The translations under genes and the position numbers were made by a program. A stretch of DNA of 64,000 bases, taken from the NCBI RefSeq assembly GCF_900111095.1, contig NZ_FOGB01000001.1, forward strand, positions 248,001 to 312,000. Direction: 5' to 3'. Numbering within the stretch: position 1 is the first letter of the stretch; the number at the start of each line of letters is the position of its first letter. This document shows positions 1 through 7,800 of the stretch, one piece after another. Origin of the DNA: Amphritea atlantica (lineage in GTDB: Bacteria; Pseudomonadota; Gammaproteobacteria; Pseudomonadales; Balneatricaceae). Under the pieces are notes generated by a model, which was not told the DNA's origin, made no database searches, and saw only the letters and a list, made by a program, of their open reading frames with translations.

Positions 1-1
1 T

Positions 2-748
2 AATGGCTATCGGCCGGAAATTCATGGTGAGTATTTCAAACAGCTGGCGACCTTTGTCAGTGATGGTCTGAATAGATGCGGTTATACCTATTGCACCGGA
101 AAGATTATGGCGACCAATCCTGAATGGCGCAAAACCCGGCAGCAGTGGGAATCGACGTTTGCTGACTGGATGGATAATCCGTTGCCGGAAGCATTGCTCA
201 ACTGTTCAATATTTTTTGATCTTGATGGCGTCTGGGGGAAAACTGAGTGGGCCTCGCAGCTGAATACCTTTATCTCTCTACGGGCTCAGCGGTCACCAAA
301 GTTTCTTGCCAGTCTGGCGCGTAACGCCCTGAACAGGACACCGCCGTTAGGGTTCTTTAAGAATTTTGTTATGGAGCAGGATGGTCAGCACCGTAACTCT
401 ATTAACCTTAAACGCCGGGGTACCGCCCCGCTTGCCGACCTGATCCGGGTACATGCACTGGCAGTTGGTTCCAGAGTACAAAACTCTTTCGAGCGGCTGG
501 ATGATGTGGTGGATGCTGATATTCTGCCACCAGGCAAAGCTGCCGACCTGAGAGATGCGCTGGAGTTCATTTCGATGGTCAGGATTCGTCATCAGGCGGC
601 TGATATTGAGGCCGGACGGGAACCTTCCAATAACGTAAAACCAGAGAAGCTGACCGACTTTGATCGTCGTAATCTGAAAGAGGCATTTCAGGTGCTCAGT
701 AATAGTCAGCGATTCCTGAAATTCCGCTACCCATTTTCTGGCAGATAG
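2..748 (+). CDS. DUF294 nucleotidyltransferase-like/CBS-type signalling protein, C-terminal part
   Basis: The gene is cut by the left window edge. The frame is open from base 2 and reads through a stretch containing GYTYCTGKIMATNPEWR, so the ATG at 107 is internal. That motif and the helical C-terminal part, with its RIRHQA signature, match the DUF294 nucleotidyltransferase-like and DUF294-C domains. Proteins of this family usually carry an N-terminal cyclic-nucleotide-binding and CBS pair, which would lie outside the window. The stop is 3 bp before the GTG of an exonuclease gene, so the two are almost certainly co-transcribed; this pairing is common in Pseudomonas-like genomes. The biochemical role of the family is not established, and a signalling nucleotidyltransferase is only inferred from the fold. 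Confidence 0.85.
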   Translation, partial: NGYRPEIHGEYFKQLATFVSDGLNRCGYTYCTGKIMATNPEWRKTRQQWESTFADWMDNPLPEALLNCSIFFDLDGVWGKTEWASQLNTFISLRAQRSPKFLASLARNALNRTPPLGFFKNFVMEQDGQHRNSINLKRRGTAPLADLIRVHALAVGSRVQNSFERLDDVVDADILPPGKAADLRDALEFISMVRIRHQAADIEAGREPSNNVKPEKLTDFDRRNLKEAFQVLSNSQRFLKFRYPFSGR

Positions 749-751
749 AGA

Positions 752-1525
752 GTGACTATTGTGACCAATAAAAGTGCTCGTATCCCCCCCGGCGTCAGGG
801 AAGGTGGCCACTCCAAGATCACTGCGGAGGAGGGGGAGAACTGGGCCGCAGTTTATCGGGACAGGGTGGATACTGTCGATGATGAGCGACTTCGCTGGTT
901 TTATCAGCAGGGAGTTGTTGCTGCCGAAACGCCGCTGGATCAGGTCTCTTTCGTGGCGCTGGATTTTGAAACCACAGGGCTGAGTGCTGAGCAGGATGAG
1001 ATCATCAGCATCGGTCTGGTTCCTTTTGATCTGAACCGCATCCGTCTGCGCGAGAGTCGTTACTGGTTATTAAAGCCCAATCAGGGATTAACAGAAACAT
1101 CTGTTCCTTTTCATGGTATTACCCATTCGCAGCTGGATGATGCCCCCGACCTTATTCATATTCTGGAACAGGTGCTGGCTGCCGTTGCCGGTAAAATTGT
1201 TGTCGTGCATTACCGTTATATTGAGCGGGAGTTTTTTTACACAGCGGTGAAAAAGCGGTTGGGGGAGGGGATCCTCTTTCCAATGGTCGATACTATGGAG
1301 CTGGAAGCGCAGCTCTATCGGCGCGGTATCTGCAGCCAGATTAAACGTCTGTTAGGGGCAAAACAGGAGTCGATCCGCCTGGGGGACAGTCGACTACGGT
1401 ATAGCTTGCCACATTATGGACAGCACCATGCGCTGACTGATGCCATTGCCACCGCAGAGTTATTACAGGCGCAGATTCAGCACCGTTATAGTCCCTCTGT
1501 ACCGATCAGTGATCTCTGGATCTGA
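752..1525 (+). CDS. DEDDh-type 3'-5' exonuclease (DnaQ/PolC epsilon fold)
   Basis: The 257-residue protein has an N-terminal extension of about 70 residues and then the exonuclease domain. ExoI motif DFETTGL carries the first two acidic metal ligands. ExoIII is HHALTDAIATAELL with the catalytic His and Asp. In the ExoII position, where family members usually have HNxxFD, this protein reads HYRYIEREF, so Glu takes the place of the usual Asp. The start is a GTG 3 bp after the upstream stop. Coupling to a DUF294 protein is conserved in related bacteria. It probably trims DNA or RNA 3' ends in the cytoplasm; the substrate is unknown. It is too short and too diverged to be the polymerase III epsilon subunit itself. 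Confidence 0.85.
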   Translation: MTIVTNKSARIPPGVREGGHSKITAEEGENWAAVYRDRVDTVDDERLRWFYQQGVVAAETPLDQVSFVALDFETTGLSAEQDEIISIGLVPFDLNRIRLRESRYWLLKPNQGLTETSVPFHGITHSQLDDAPDLIHILEQVLAAVAGKIVVVHYRYIEREFFYTAVKKRLGEGILFPMVDTMELEAQLYRRGICSQIKRLLGAKQESIRLGDSRLRYSLPHYGQHHALTDAIATAELLQAQIQHRYSPSVPISDLWI

Positions 1526-1540
1526 CGGATGGCAACAGGC

Positions 1541-1575
1541 AAAAAAAACCACCGGTGTGTCCGGTGGTTTTTTTT
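1541..1575. terminator. bidirectional intrinsic terminator
   Basis: A run of eight A, a 7-bp GC-rich stem (ACCACCGG family, arms pairing perfectly), a short TGTGT loop and a run of nine T sit between the convergent exonuclease and fdhA genes. The symmetry serves both strands. Confidence 0.9.
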
Positions 1576-1594
1576 TGCTATAACCGCTGAGATC

Positions 1595-2794
1595 TTAAGC
1601 GGCTACTGAACCGTGGGGGTCGATAACGAATTTCTTCGCTGCACCACCATCAAAATCAGCATAGCCATCCGGCGCCTGATCCAGGGAGATCATCTGTACG
1701 TTGACCGCTTTAGCGATATCAACTTTGTCAAACAGAATAGCCTGCATCAGTGCACGGTGGTATTTCATAACCGGGCACTGGCCGGTGTGGAAGGAGTGGG
1801 ACTTCGCCCAGCCCAGGCCAAAGCGCATACTCAGAGCGCCATGTTTAGCCGCGTCATCGATAGCGCCCGGATCTTCTGTGACATACAGACCTGGAATACC
1901 GATAGCACCGCCGGCACGGGTCATCTGCATGGCAGAGTTGAGTACCGTCGCCGGAGCTTCTTTGCCGTGGTTGCAACCACAGGCATGGGCTTCAAAGCCA
2001 ACGCAATCGACGAATGCATCGACTTCACGCTCACCCAGAATCGCTTCCAGCTTATCGGCCATCTCGCCTTCCTGACGCAGATCGAGAGTTTCACAACCAA
2101 AGCTGCGCGCCTGCTCCAGGCGATCCTCAATCATGTCGCCAACGATGACGCAGGCTGCCCCTAACAGCTGGGCGGATACTGCCGCTGCCAGACCCACAGG
2201 ACCTGCGCCAGCAATATATACAGTTGAACCAGGGCCAACGCCAGCCGTCACACAACCGTGGAAGCCGGTTGGGAAGATGTCAGACAGGAGTGTCAGGTCA
2301 CGGATCTTCTCCATCGCCTGATCGGAATCGGGGAATTTCAGCAGGTTGAAGTCAGCATAAGGCACCATGACATACTCTGCTTGTCCTCCTACCCAGCCAC
2401 CCATATCGACGTAACCGTAAGCGGCACCCGGGCGGGCGGGGTTGACGTTGAGGCAGATTCCGGTGTTACCCTCTTTACAGTTGCGGCAGCGGCCGCACGC
2501 GATATTGAAAGGCACTGACACGATATCACCCGGTTTAAGGAATTCGACATCATTACCGCACTCGATAATCTGACCGGTGATTTCGTGGCCCAGTACCAGA
2601 CCGGCCTGCGCGGTGGTCCGTCCACGCACCATATGCTGGTCGGAACCACAGATATTGGTGGTCAGCACCCGCAGGATGACACCGTGATTGCACTTACGTT
2701 TACCCAGAGAGAGTTCTGGGAAGGCGATTGACTCAACTGCGACTTCACCCGGGCCTTTATAGACAACACCACGGTTGGCATGGTTGCTACACAT
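1595..2794 (-). CDS. fdhA: glutathione-independent, NAD-dependent formaldehyde dehydrogenase
   Basis: The 399-residue product matches the length and sequence of Pseudomonas putida FdhA, a zinc medium-chain dehydrogenase oxidising formaldehyde to formate without glutathione. Visible motifs are the catalytic-zinc Cys49 in NICGSDQH, His70 in LGHE, the structural-zinc lobe C100-C103-C106-C114 and the nucleotide-binding GAGPVGLAAA. The open frame extends 36 codons further upstream, but ATG at 2794 follows an AGGAG Shine-Dalgarno and gives the family length. FdhA removes formaldehyde released by sarcosine oxidase during glycine betaine breakdown, which fits the GbdR-type gene divergently transcribed next to it. 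TTGGATnCAA palindromes lie 48 and 99 bp upstream of the start. Confidence 0.95.
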   Translation of the reverse strand: MCSNHANRGVVYKGPGEVAVESIAFPELSLGKRKCNHGVILRVLTTNICGSDQHMVRGRTTAQAGLVLGHEITGQIIECGNDVEFLKPGDIVSVPFNIACGRCRNCKEGNTGICLNVNPARPGAAYGYVDMGGWVGGQAEYVMVPYADFNLLKFPDSDQAMEKIRDLTLLSDIFPTGFHGCVTAGVGPGSTVYIAGAGPVGLAAAVSAQLLGAACVIVGDMIEDRLEQARSFGCETLDLRQEGEMADKLEAILGEREVDAFVDCVGFEAHACGCNHGKEAPATVLNSAMQMTRAGGAIGIPGLYVTEDPGAIDDAAKHGALSMRFGLGWAKSHSFHTGQCPVMKYHRALMQAILFDKVDIAKAVNVQMISLDQAPDGYADFDGGAAKKFVIDPHGSVAA

Positions 2795-2841
2795 GGTAAT
2801 ACTCCTGTTATTTTTGTATTGGTACACCTGAAATAGATGTA

Positions 2842-2851
2842 TTGGATACAA
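2842..2851. promoter_or_regulatory. TTGGATACAA operator candidate upstream of fdhA
   Basis: The 10-mer sits inside the near-palindrome ATTGGATACAAT (2841-2852), a shape typical of GntR/FadR-type operators. A second copy follows 51 bp further upstream, and a degenerate one precedes the TRAP operon. Confidence 0.4.
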
Positions 2852-2892
2852 TAACGCAATAATTACAATATTAGATATTAAATAATTAAATT

Positions 2893-2902
2893 TTGGATCC
2901 AA
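2893..2902. promoter_or_regulatory. perfect palindrome TTGGATCCAA upstream of fdhA
   Basis: This is a fully self-complementary 10-mer, 99 bp upstream of the fdhA ATG, related to the TTGGATACAA site at 2842. Paired sites at this spacing suggest repressor or activator dimers, but no GntR gene lies in the window. Confidence 0.4.
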
Positions 2903-3088
2903 TATTGTGTTTCTACTCCTCTGCCGTCATTAAGGCTGGCAGATGTCAGGACATCATAGGCGCTGATTGCAGGCTTCGACTGCCTGCCACCGCGCAGGAA
3001 TTGATCAGAACCGACATGTGAAACAGAAAAATCTCAGTGAAACGCAGTTTTTGACGGTGAAACTGTGTGTTGACAGCTCTTATGTACA

Positions 3089-3102
3089 TTGATGTTGATC
3101 AA
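3089..3102. promoter_or_regulatory. perfect FNR/ANR box (distal)
   Basis: The sequence is TTGAT-GTTG-ATCAA, an exact match to the FNR/ANR consensus TTGAT-N4-ATCAA. It lies about 300 bp before the gbdR-type start and exactly 84 bp before a second perfect box. Confidence 0.6.
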
Positions 3103-3172
3103 TTAATGCGTTGGCTGATGTCGCTCAGGGGTATGTGAAACTGAAGTCAGGTCGTTTTCAGGTATTCTTGGT

Positions 3173-3186
3173 TTGATCTAAATCAA
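3173..3186. promoter_or_regulatory. perfect FNR/ANR box (proximal)
   Basis: The sequence is TTGAT-CTAA-ATCAA, extended by one flanking T/A pair to 12 matched bases. It is 215 bp upstream of the gbdR-type ATG. A GATAAAA stretch some 35 bp downstream could serve as a -10 element. The 84-bp separation from the distal box is eight helical turns. Confidence 0.6.
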
Positions 3187-3401
3187 ATAATATTGATCGA
3201 GTCGTTCAGCAAGAAGATAAAACATACAGTAAAAAGCTGAGTAAAAAAACGACAAAAGGGGCAGGCGAAATCACAGTTCTGTGAGTTCTTCGGCCATTCT
3301 TAATTGTCCTGGAAAATAAGAAAACTAACGTGAGTAGCATCGGTGCGACGTTGCTAGGCTCTTTGCATCTTCTATTACGCGTTAAATAAGGGGGCACGAC
3401 T

Positions 3402-4529
3402 ATGACTACGTCCACAGCTTTGGAACCGATCAAGGATTACCAAAAAGTTACCCGTGTGGGTTTCTTATTGCTGAATAACTTCACTATGATCGCGCTGGCG
3501 TCAGCCATCGAGCCTCTGCGGATGGCAAACCAGCTTTCCGGTCATGAGCTTTATAGCTGGCATATGGTGTCCGAAAGCGGCGGACAGGTGAGCGCCAGTG
3601 ATGGCTTGAGTTTCACACCCGATTTTTCCATCGCGGATATGCCTGAGCTCGATCTGCTGATCGTTTGTGGAGGCGTTGATATCACCCGCAGTTTTACCCA
3701 CAAGCAGGTTAGCTGGTTACAGTTAATGGGGCGTCGAGGAGTGACACTGGGTGGCATCTGTACCGGTGCTTATCTGCTTGCCCATGCAGGCTTGCTGGAT
3801 GGTTATGACTGCAGCACTCACTGGGAGTGCATGGCCTCCCTGCAGGAGCACTATCCAAAGGTAAACTGTAATAACCGTTTGTTCACCATAGACAGAAACC
3901 GTATGACCTCATCCGGCGGCGTTTCTCCGATGGATATGTTCCTGCATATGGTGACTCTGCAGCATGGTCCGAAACTGTCGATGGCAGTGTCGGACATGTT
4001 TATCTGCGACCGTATTCGCAGTGAGTTCGACCAGCAGCGTGTCCCCCTGCGTCAGTTACATAATTGCGGCGACAGCAAGCCGAAACTGGTGGATGTCATT
4101 GAGCTGATGGAGAACAACCTGGAGGAGCCGATAGGGCTGGATGAGCTGGCAGCGTTCGTTGATGTATCGCGGCGCCAGCTGGAACGGATGTTTCTTAAAT
4201 ATCTCAACTGCTCGCCGTCCCGTTATTATCTGAAACTGCGGCTGGACCGGGCGAGACAGTTGTTAAAACAGTCCAGTATGGCGATTGTAGAGATCTCCAC
4301 CGCATGTGGGTTTGTCTCGACCCCCCATTTCAGCCGTTGCTATCGCAAACATATCGGCATCTCCCCGAGAGATGAACGAAAAGGGGTGACTCCGGTTTCT
4401 CAGCAGCAGAGCGGTGTCGAGGTCGAAGAGCCAATTGAAGAGAGCGGTTTCTTCGCCAGTATGAAGCGGTCTGTTGCGGTGTTACATTCGGCGCAGGCTG
4501 AGCCCAGTTTTGGTTCTGTAGCTATCTGA
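3402..4529 (+). CDS. gbdR: GbdR-like GlxA-family transcriptional regulator (DJ-1/PfpI plus AraC HTH)
   Basis: The 375-residue protein has an N-terminal DJ-1/PfpI-like class I glutamine-amidotransferase fold (about residues 18-190), including GGICTGAYLLAHAG around the nucleophile-elbow position, and a C-terminal AraC double helix-turn-helix (about 240-335) ending in ACGFVSTPHFSRCYRKHIG. In Pseudomonas, GbdR of 367 residues responds to glycine betaine and dimethylglycine and activates their demethylation genes. Length, sequence style and the adjacent formaldehyde dehydrogenase support the same role here. The last 45 residues after the HTH are low-complexity acidic and family-variable. Two FNR/ANR boxes upstream suggest oxygen-linked control. 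A carnitine or other GlxA-type regulator cannot be excluded. Confidence 0.8.
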   Translation: MTTSTALEPIKDYQKVTRVGFLLLNNFTMIALASAIEPLRMANQLSGHELYSWHMVSESGGQVSASDGLSFTPDFSIADMPELDLLIVCGGVDITRSFTHKQVSWLQLMGRRGVTLGGICTGAYLLAHAGLLDGYDCSTHWECMASLQEHYPKVNCNNRLFTIDRNRMTSSGGVSPMDMFLHMVTLQHGPKLSMAVSDMFICDRIRSEFDQQRVPLRQLHNCGDSKPKLVDVIELMENNLEEPIGLDELAAFVDVSRRQLERMFLKYLNCSPSRYYLKLRLDRARQLLKQSSMAIVEISTACGFVSTPHFSRCYRKHIGISPRDERKGVTPVSQQQSGVEVEEPIEESGFFASMKRSVAVLHSAQAEPSFGSVAI

Positions 4530-4541
4530 AATAGTCTTGCT

Positions 4542-4579
4542 GCAGCCAGATGGGGGTTCTCTGAATCCTATCTGGCTGC
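4542..4579 (+). terminator. long hairpin downstream of the gbdR-type gene
   Basis: GCAGCCAGAT (4542-4551) pairs perfectly with ATCTGGCTGC (4570-4579), and the 18-nt loop contains a further GGGTTC/GAATCC pairing. No T-run follows, so it may be a weak terminator or an RNA-stabilising structure. Confidence 0.5.
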
Positions 4580-4775
4580 GTCTAACTCTACCCCTATACC
4601 TTACCGTATGTTTTAGCAGTGGCTGTGCGTCTGAGGCTGATTGCTGAATATTTGCATCTTCAGAAGTGGGTTGCTATACCATCCTTTTAACCGGTCACCC
4701 GTGACAGGTGATGATCCTGGTCATCTGACTCCCGAGCGGTGGATATTCTGATACTTACAGAAGGACACGGGGAAT

Positions 4776-5648
4776 ATGAAGCACACTCGACACAACACCG
4801 CCCCGGCAGATGGCGACGCCCGTAAATCGATCCGGCCGGTTATCTGTTATCCGGTCGATACGTTACCCAAGCCTGAAATGCACCTTTATACAGCCGCGCG
4901 TAAAACTATGAAACTGGTTGATACGGTAATTGTAGCCCCCCGTGAAGCCAGCGTTTTCCGGGTTCCGGCAGGTCATTTCTTCCGTATTGTCAGTGTTGAG
5001 GGCGCGCAGGTTGGCGATCTGAATCTCTGGTCAGAGGGCGATCTGAATGAACGCTTTTACAGCGGCAAAACCCGGGCGCTGCATGGCACCCATCTGAGTA
5101 CCGGCGACCGGATGTGGAGCAGTTTTCCTCATTTGCGGCCGATGGCGACCATTACCTGGGATACGCTCGACTGGTATGGTTTTGATTCAGATGGCGGGTC
5201 GGTTCACGATGTTATCGGCACCCGTTGCGACCCTTATACCCATCATCTGCTGAGTGGTCAGGATTACCACCACTGCTGTCACTCGAATCTGACCCGGGCA
5301 CTGGCCGCTGAAACCGGGCTGTCACTGCAGCAGGCTGAAACTCATGTGCACGATGTTCTGAATGTATTTATGTGCACCGGTTTTACCCGGGATAGTCATC
5401 AATACTTTATGAAGGCCAGTCCGGTCAGGCCAGGGGACTATCTGGAGTTTTTCGCCGAGATCGATCTGTTGGGGGCGTTGTCAGCCTGTCCGGGGGGAGA
5501 TTGCAGTGCTGAACATTCCAGCGATACAGCGGCCTGCTATCCGCTGCATGTTGAGATTTATAAACCGGATCAGACCCTCCTTGAAGGGTGGTGTTCTCCG
5601 GAACCATCAGGTTACTCCGGTAGCCATGGAGAAAGACCCGGTTGTTAA
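4776..5648 (+). CDS. DUF1989 (urea carboxylase-associated family) protein
   Basis: This 290-residue protein carries a DUF1989 domain over about residues 47-250. Family hallmarks include the GDLNLW motif, HGTHLSTGDRMWSSFPHLRPM, GTRCDPYTHHLL and the metal-binding-looking HHCCHSNL and CTGFTRD stretches. ATG at 4776 follows a GGGGA Shine-Dalgarno; the first 45 residues are not conserved family sequence, and Met46 is an alternative start. Some DUF1989 members form carboxyguanidine deiminase, others are only associated with urea carboxylase. No carboxylase lies nearby, so neither activity can be assigned. Its place between the gbdR-type regulator and a TRAP transporter suggests a link to methylated-amine or one-carbon metabolism. 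The preceding spacer contains GGTCACC/GGTGAT-type inverted repeats. Confidence 0.8.
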   Translation: MKHTRHNTAPADGDARKSIRPVICYPVDTLPKPEMHLYTAARKTMKLVDTVIVAPREASVFRVPAGHFFRIVSVEGAQVGDLNLWSEGDLNERFYSGKTRALHGTHLSTGDRMWSSFPHLRPMATITWDTLDWYGFDSDGGSVHDVIGTRCDPYTHHLLSGQDYHHCCHSNLTRALAAETGLSLQQAETHVHDVLNVFMCTGFTRDSHQYFMKASPVRPGDYLEFFAEIDLLGALSACPGGDCSAEHSSDTAACYPLHVEIYKPDQTLLEGWCSPEPSGYSGSHGERPGC

Positions 5649-5735
5649 GCGTCACGGCGCCTGCAGCCGCATAATGATCGATTAGCATCTCATCTGAGTA
5701 TTATCCACGAAAGCTGTTTTCAGAATGTTGTTTAC

Positions 5736-5760
5736 AAAGGGGCTGCATGGCTCCTTTTTT
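5736..5760 (+). terminator. intrinsic terminator after the DUF1989 gene
   Basis: The arm AAAGGGGC pairs with GCTCCTTT (one G-T pair) around a TGCATG loop and runs into a T-tract. It isolates the DUF1989 gene from the TRAP operon. Confidence 0.8.
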
Positions 5761-6038
5761 GTGCTTCGTTTTTCCCGCTTTAAATATTTCAGATCCTGTC
5801 CTTATCAGCATTGCTTCACTTGACCTTTATCATTGCCATTATGGCGTTTTTTTGCTGCAGCTTTTATCGACTATTTCAGAAGCGACGCTTAGCCTATCTG
5901 TTTGCGAAGTGGCTAAAAAATCGGTTTAAGGTAATCAAATCGCCATAAATTAAATGCGTGAATTATTATCCTGTCTTTATTTTGTATTCCATCTGTATCA
6001 TCTGTATATATTGAAAAATTCAGATGTATTTTTCTGTA

Positions 6039-6048
6039 TTGGATGTAA
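6039..6048. promoter_or_regulatory. TTGGATGTAA operator candidate upstream of dctP
   Basis: This site is related to TTGGATACAA and TTGGATCCAA upstream of fdhA and lies 115 bp before the dctP start. The right arm is imperfect. Confidence 0.3.
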
Positions 6049-6162
6049 TTGACCGATGATATTTATTGCTGGTATCTATGTGTTCCCGGGAAAAACAGAG
6101 CGGATTCTGCTGCAGTGATGCAGTGGTTATTTCAACTATAAGAACAGCGGTGAGTAGAAGAG

Positions 6163-7200
6163 ATGAGCAAGATTGATACCCCGAAATGTAAGTCTGTATT
6201 TAGTAAGAAAGGCTTATTTTCATTTATGGCCGGTCTGGTGACTGCCGGAACCCTGATGGCGGGTTCGGCACAGGCAGTTACTCTGAAGATGGCTACTGAC
6301 TCCGGCGCTAAGGGTTCGCCTGCCGGTGACACTCTGGATCGCTGGGCTGAACTGATTGAGAAAAATTCAGGTGGTGATATCGATGTAAAGGTGTTCTATC
6401 AGAACGAACTGGGCAGTCAGAATGAGGTATTCGATCTGCATGTGGCAGGTGATGTTGATCTCATGCTCAACTGGCCAATGACCTCCTATGATAAACGAAT
6501 TGGCGTTATCTATACCCCTTACATGACTCTCTCCTGGGATGAGGCCCTCAAAGCCTATAGTCCGGGTGGCTGGGTCAACAATATGCTCGGAGGCATCTAT
6601 TCCGATATCGGCCTGAAGTTCTTTGGTCCCTGGCCTGAAGGCTTTAACGGTGTTGCGACCCGGGGCAAATATGCCACGAATATTGCCGAAGCCGAAGGGC
6701 TTAAAGTTCGCACCATGACAGTATTTCCTGCGCCTCAGACAATGCAGGCGCTGGGTTATCAGACAGCTGCAATCGACTGGGGTGAAGTATATACCTCCCT
6801 GCAGACAGGTGTCGTAGATGGTGAAGCGGGTAACGTAATCTACTGGGACTATGAGTACTTCCGTGATCTGCTGGACTACTACGTACGCTCCAAGCACTTC
6901 TTCATGACCGGTGTTCTGAGTATGAATCAGGATTCGTTTGAAGGGCTGACTGAAGCTGAGCAAAAAGTAGTTGCTGATGCCGCAAATGAAGTGATGATGG
7001 CCCAGTTCAAAGCCGCTAAAGAGCAGGATCAGCACTATGTTGCTGAAGCTGAAAAAGCGGGTATGAAATACTTTGAGCTGTCTGACGAGCAGATTAAAGA
7101 GTTCGCCCGGGCTGCCCGTGAAAAAGTATGGCCGCTGATGGATCAGGAGATTGGCTCTGAAATTATGGACACCATTCGGAAAAACGCAACGCCGTTGTAA
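6163..7200 (+). CDS. dctP: TRAP transporter solute-binding protein (DctP family)
   Basis: The 345-residue protein has a basic N-terminus, a hydrophobic segment and a signal-peptidase site near residue 38 (SAQA/V), so it is periplasmic. The mature part follows the DctP fold: the ESR-type region ending in GLKVRTMTVFPAPQTMQALGYQ contains the conserved arginine (KVR) that salt-bridges an organic acid carboxylate, followed by VYTSLQTGVVDGEAGN. It delivers solute to the DctQM permease encoded directly downstream. The substrate cannot be read from the sequence; the neighbourhood of betaine-type genes makes a carboxylated amine or organic acid plausible. A 12-bp hairpin between this gene and dctQ would allow more binding protein than permease to be made. 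Confidence 0.92.
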   Translation: MSKIDTPKCKSVFSKKGLFSFMAGLVTAGTLMAGSAQAVTLKMATDSGAKGSPAGDTLDRWAELIEKNSGGDIDVKVFYQNELGSQNEVFDLHVAGDVDLMLNWPMTSYDKRIGVIYTPYMTLSWDEALKAYSPGGWVNNMLGGIYSDIGLKFFGPWPEGFNGVATRGKYATNIAEAEGLKVRTMTVFPAPQTMQALGYQTAAIDWGEVYTSLQTGVVDGEAGNVIYWDYEYFRDLLDYYVRSKHFFMTGVLSMNQDSFEGLTEAEQKVVADAANEVMMAQFKAAKEQDQHYVAEAEKAGMKYFELSDEQIKEFARAAREKVWPLMDQEIGSEIMDTIRKNATPL

Positions 7201-7215
7201 CGTTTAGAGTCGCCG

Positions 7216-7250
7216 ACGGCGGAGCAGAGACTGCTCCGCCGTTTTGCTTT
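7216..7250 (+). terminator. hairpin attenuator between dctP and dctQ
   Basis: A perfect 12-bp stem (ACGGCGGAGCAG and its complement) with an AGA loop is followed by TTTTGCTTT. It lies inside the operon, so it is likely a partial terminator or mRNA stabiliser. Confidence 0.75.
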
Positions 7251-7263
7251 CAGAGGTAGTACC

Positions 7264-7800
7264 ATGATTGTGCGTTTATTTACTGGGCTGGACCAGAGAG
7301 TCGGTTGGCTGCTCAATGCAATGGCGCTTATCAGCAGTCTTATGCTGGTAGGGCTTATGCTGTTTCTCGTTGTGGCCCGTTATATTTTTGGCTGGTCGAT
7401 TATCGGCCTGCTGGAACTGATCATGCTGTTTGGTATGTGGTTGTATATGGTGGGTGGACTGATTGCCAGCCGTAAACGGGAACACCTGGTAGTCGATTTT
7501 CTACAGACCAGTATCCGCGACCGGCAGATTCGCCGCTTGCATCAGGGCTTCATCTCCCTGATAACGCTGGTGATCACGGCCTTCTTTGTTTATCTGTCTT
7601 ACCGGATGCTGACCTGGGGCCTGCGTCGGCCACAGCATACCCCGGGCCTGTCAATCCCCCTGTGGATTCCTCAAAGCGCAATATTTTTTGCCAGTATCGG
7701 TTGCGCCCTTTACGCCCTGAGGGATTTTATTCAATGCCTGATCGGTTACCATCCGGAGCCGGTAGTTATCGCTGAAGTAAACCAGCAGGATATTCGCTGA
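7264..7800 (+). CDS. dctQ: TRAP transporter small permease (DctQ family)
   Basis: The 178-residue protein shows four hydrophobic membrane segments (about residues 15-37, 47-68, 95-115 and 135-155), as in DctQ subunits. The motif GMWLYMVGGLIASRKREHLVVD in the second loop is characteristic of the family. It stabilises the large DctM permease. Its TGA overlaps the dctM ATG by one base, indicating translational coupling. There is a clear AGAGGT Shine-Dalgarno before its ATG. Confidence 0.9.
   Translation: MIVRLFTGLDQRVGWLLNAMALISSLMLVGLMLFLVVARYIFGWSIIGLLELIMLFGMWLYMVGGLIASRKREHLVVDFLQTSIRDRQIRRLHQGFISLITLVITAFFVYLSYRMLTWGLRRPQHTPGLSIPLWIPQSAIFFASIGCALYALRDFIQCLIGYHPEPVVIAEVNQQDIR

Larger units (their letters stand above)
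2795..3401. other. 607-bp divergent regulatory region between fdhA and the gbdR-type gene
   Basis: No convincing gene is present. It holds two TTGGATnCAA palindromes near fdhA, an AT-rich tract at 2850-2900, and two perfect FNR/ANR boxes near the gbdR side, followed by a long leader of roughly 200 bp. The 75-codon minus-strand frame at 3206-3433 overlaps the gbdR start and looks spurious. Confidence 0.7.
5649..6162. other. AT-rich 514-bp spacer before the TRAP operon
   Basis: After the terminator at 5736-5760 there is no convincing gene. The 60-codon frame at 5747-5929 starts inside that terminator. The promoter-proximal part contains TTGGATGTAA at 6039 and several TGTAT repeats between 5980 and 6040 that could form an operator cluster for dctP. 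Confidence 0.55.

Noticed and set aside
3206-3433. 75-codon minus-strand frame overlapping the gbdR-type start
   Set aside because: It covers the leader and start of a well-supported gene and shows no domain.
5747-5929. 60-codon plus-strand frame before dctP
   Set aside because: It begins inside a clear intrinsic terminator, has a leucine/serine-rich composition from AT-rich DNA and lacks a ribosome site.
6367-7035. 222-codon minus-strand frame inside dctP
   Set aside because: A shadow of the solute-binding-protein gene with no domain of its own.
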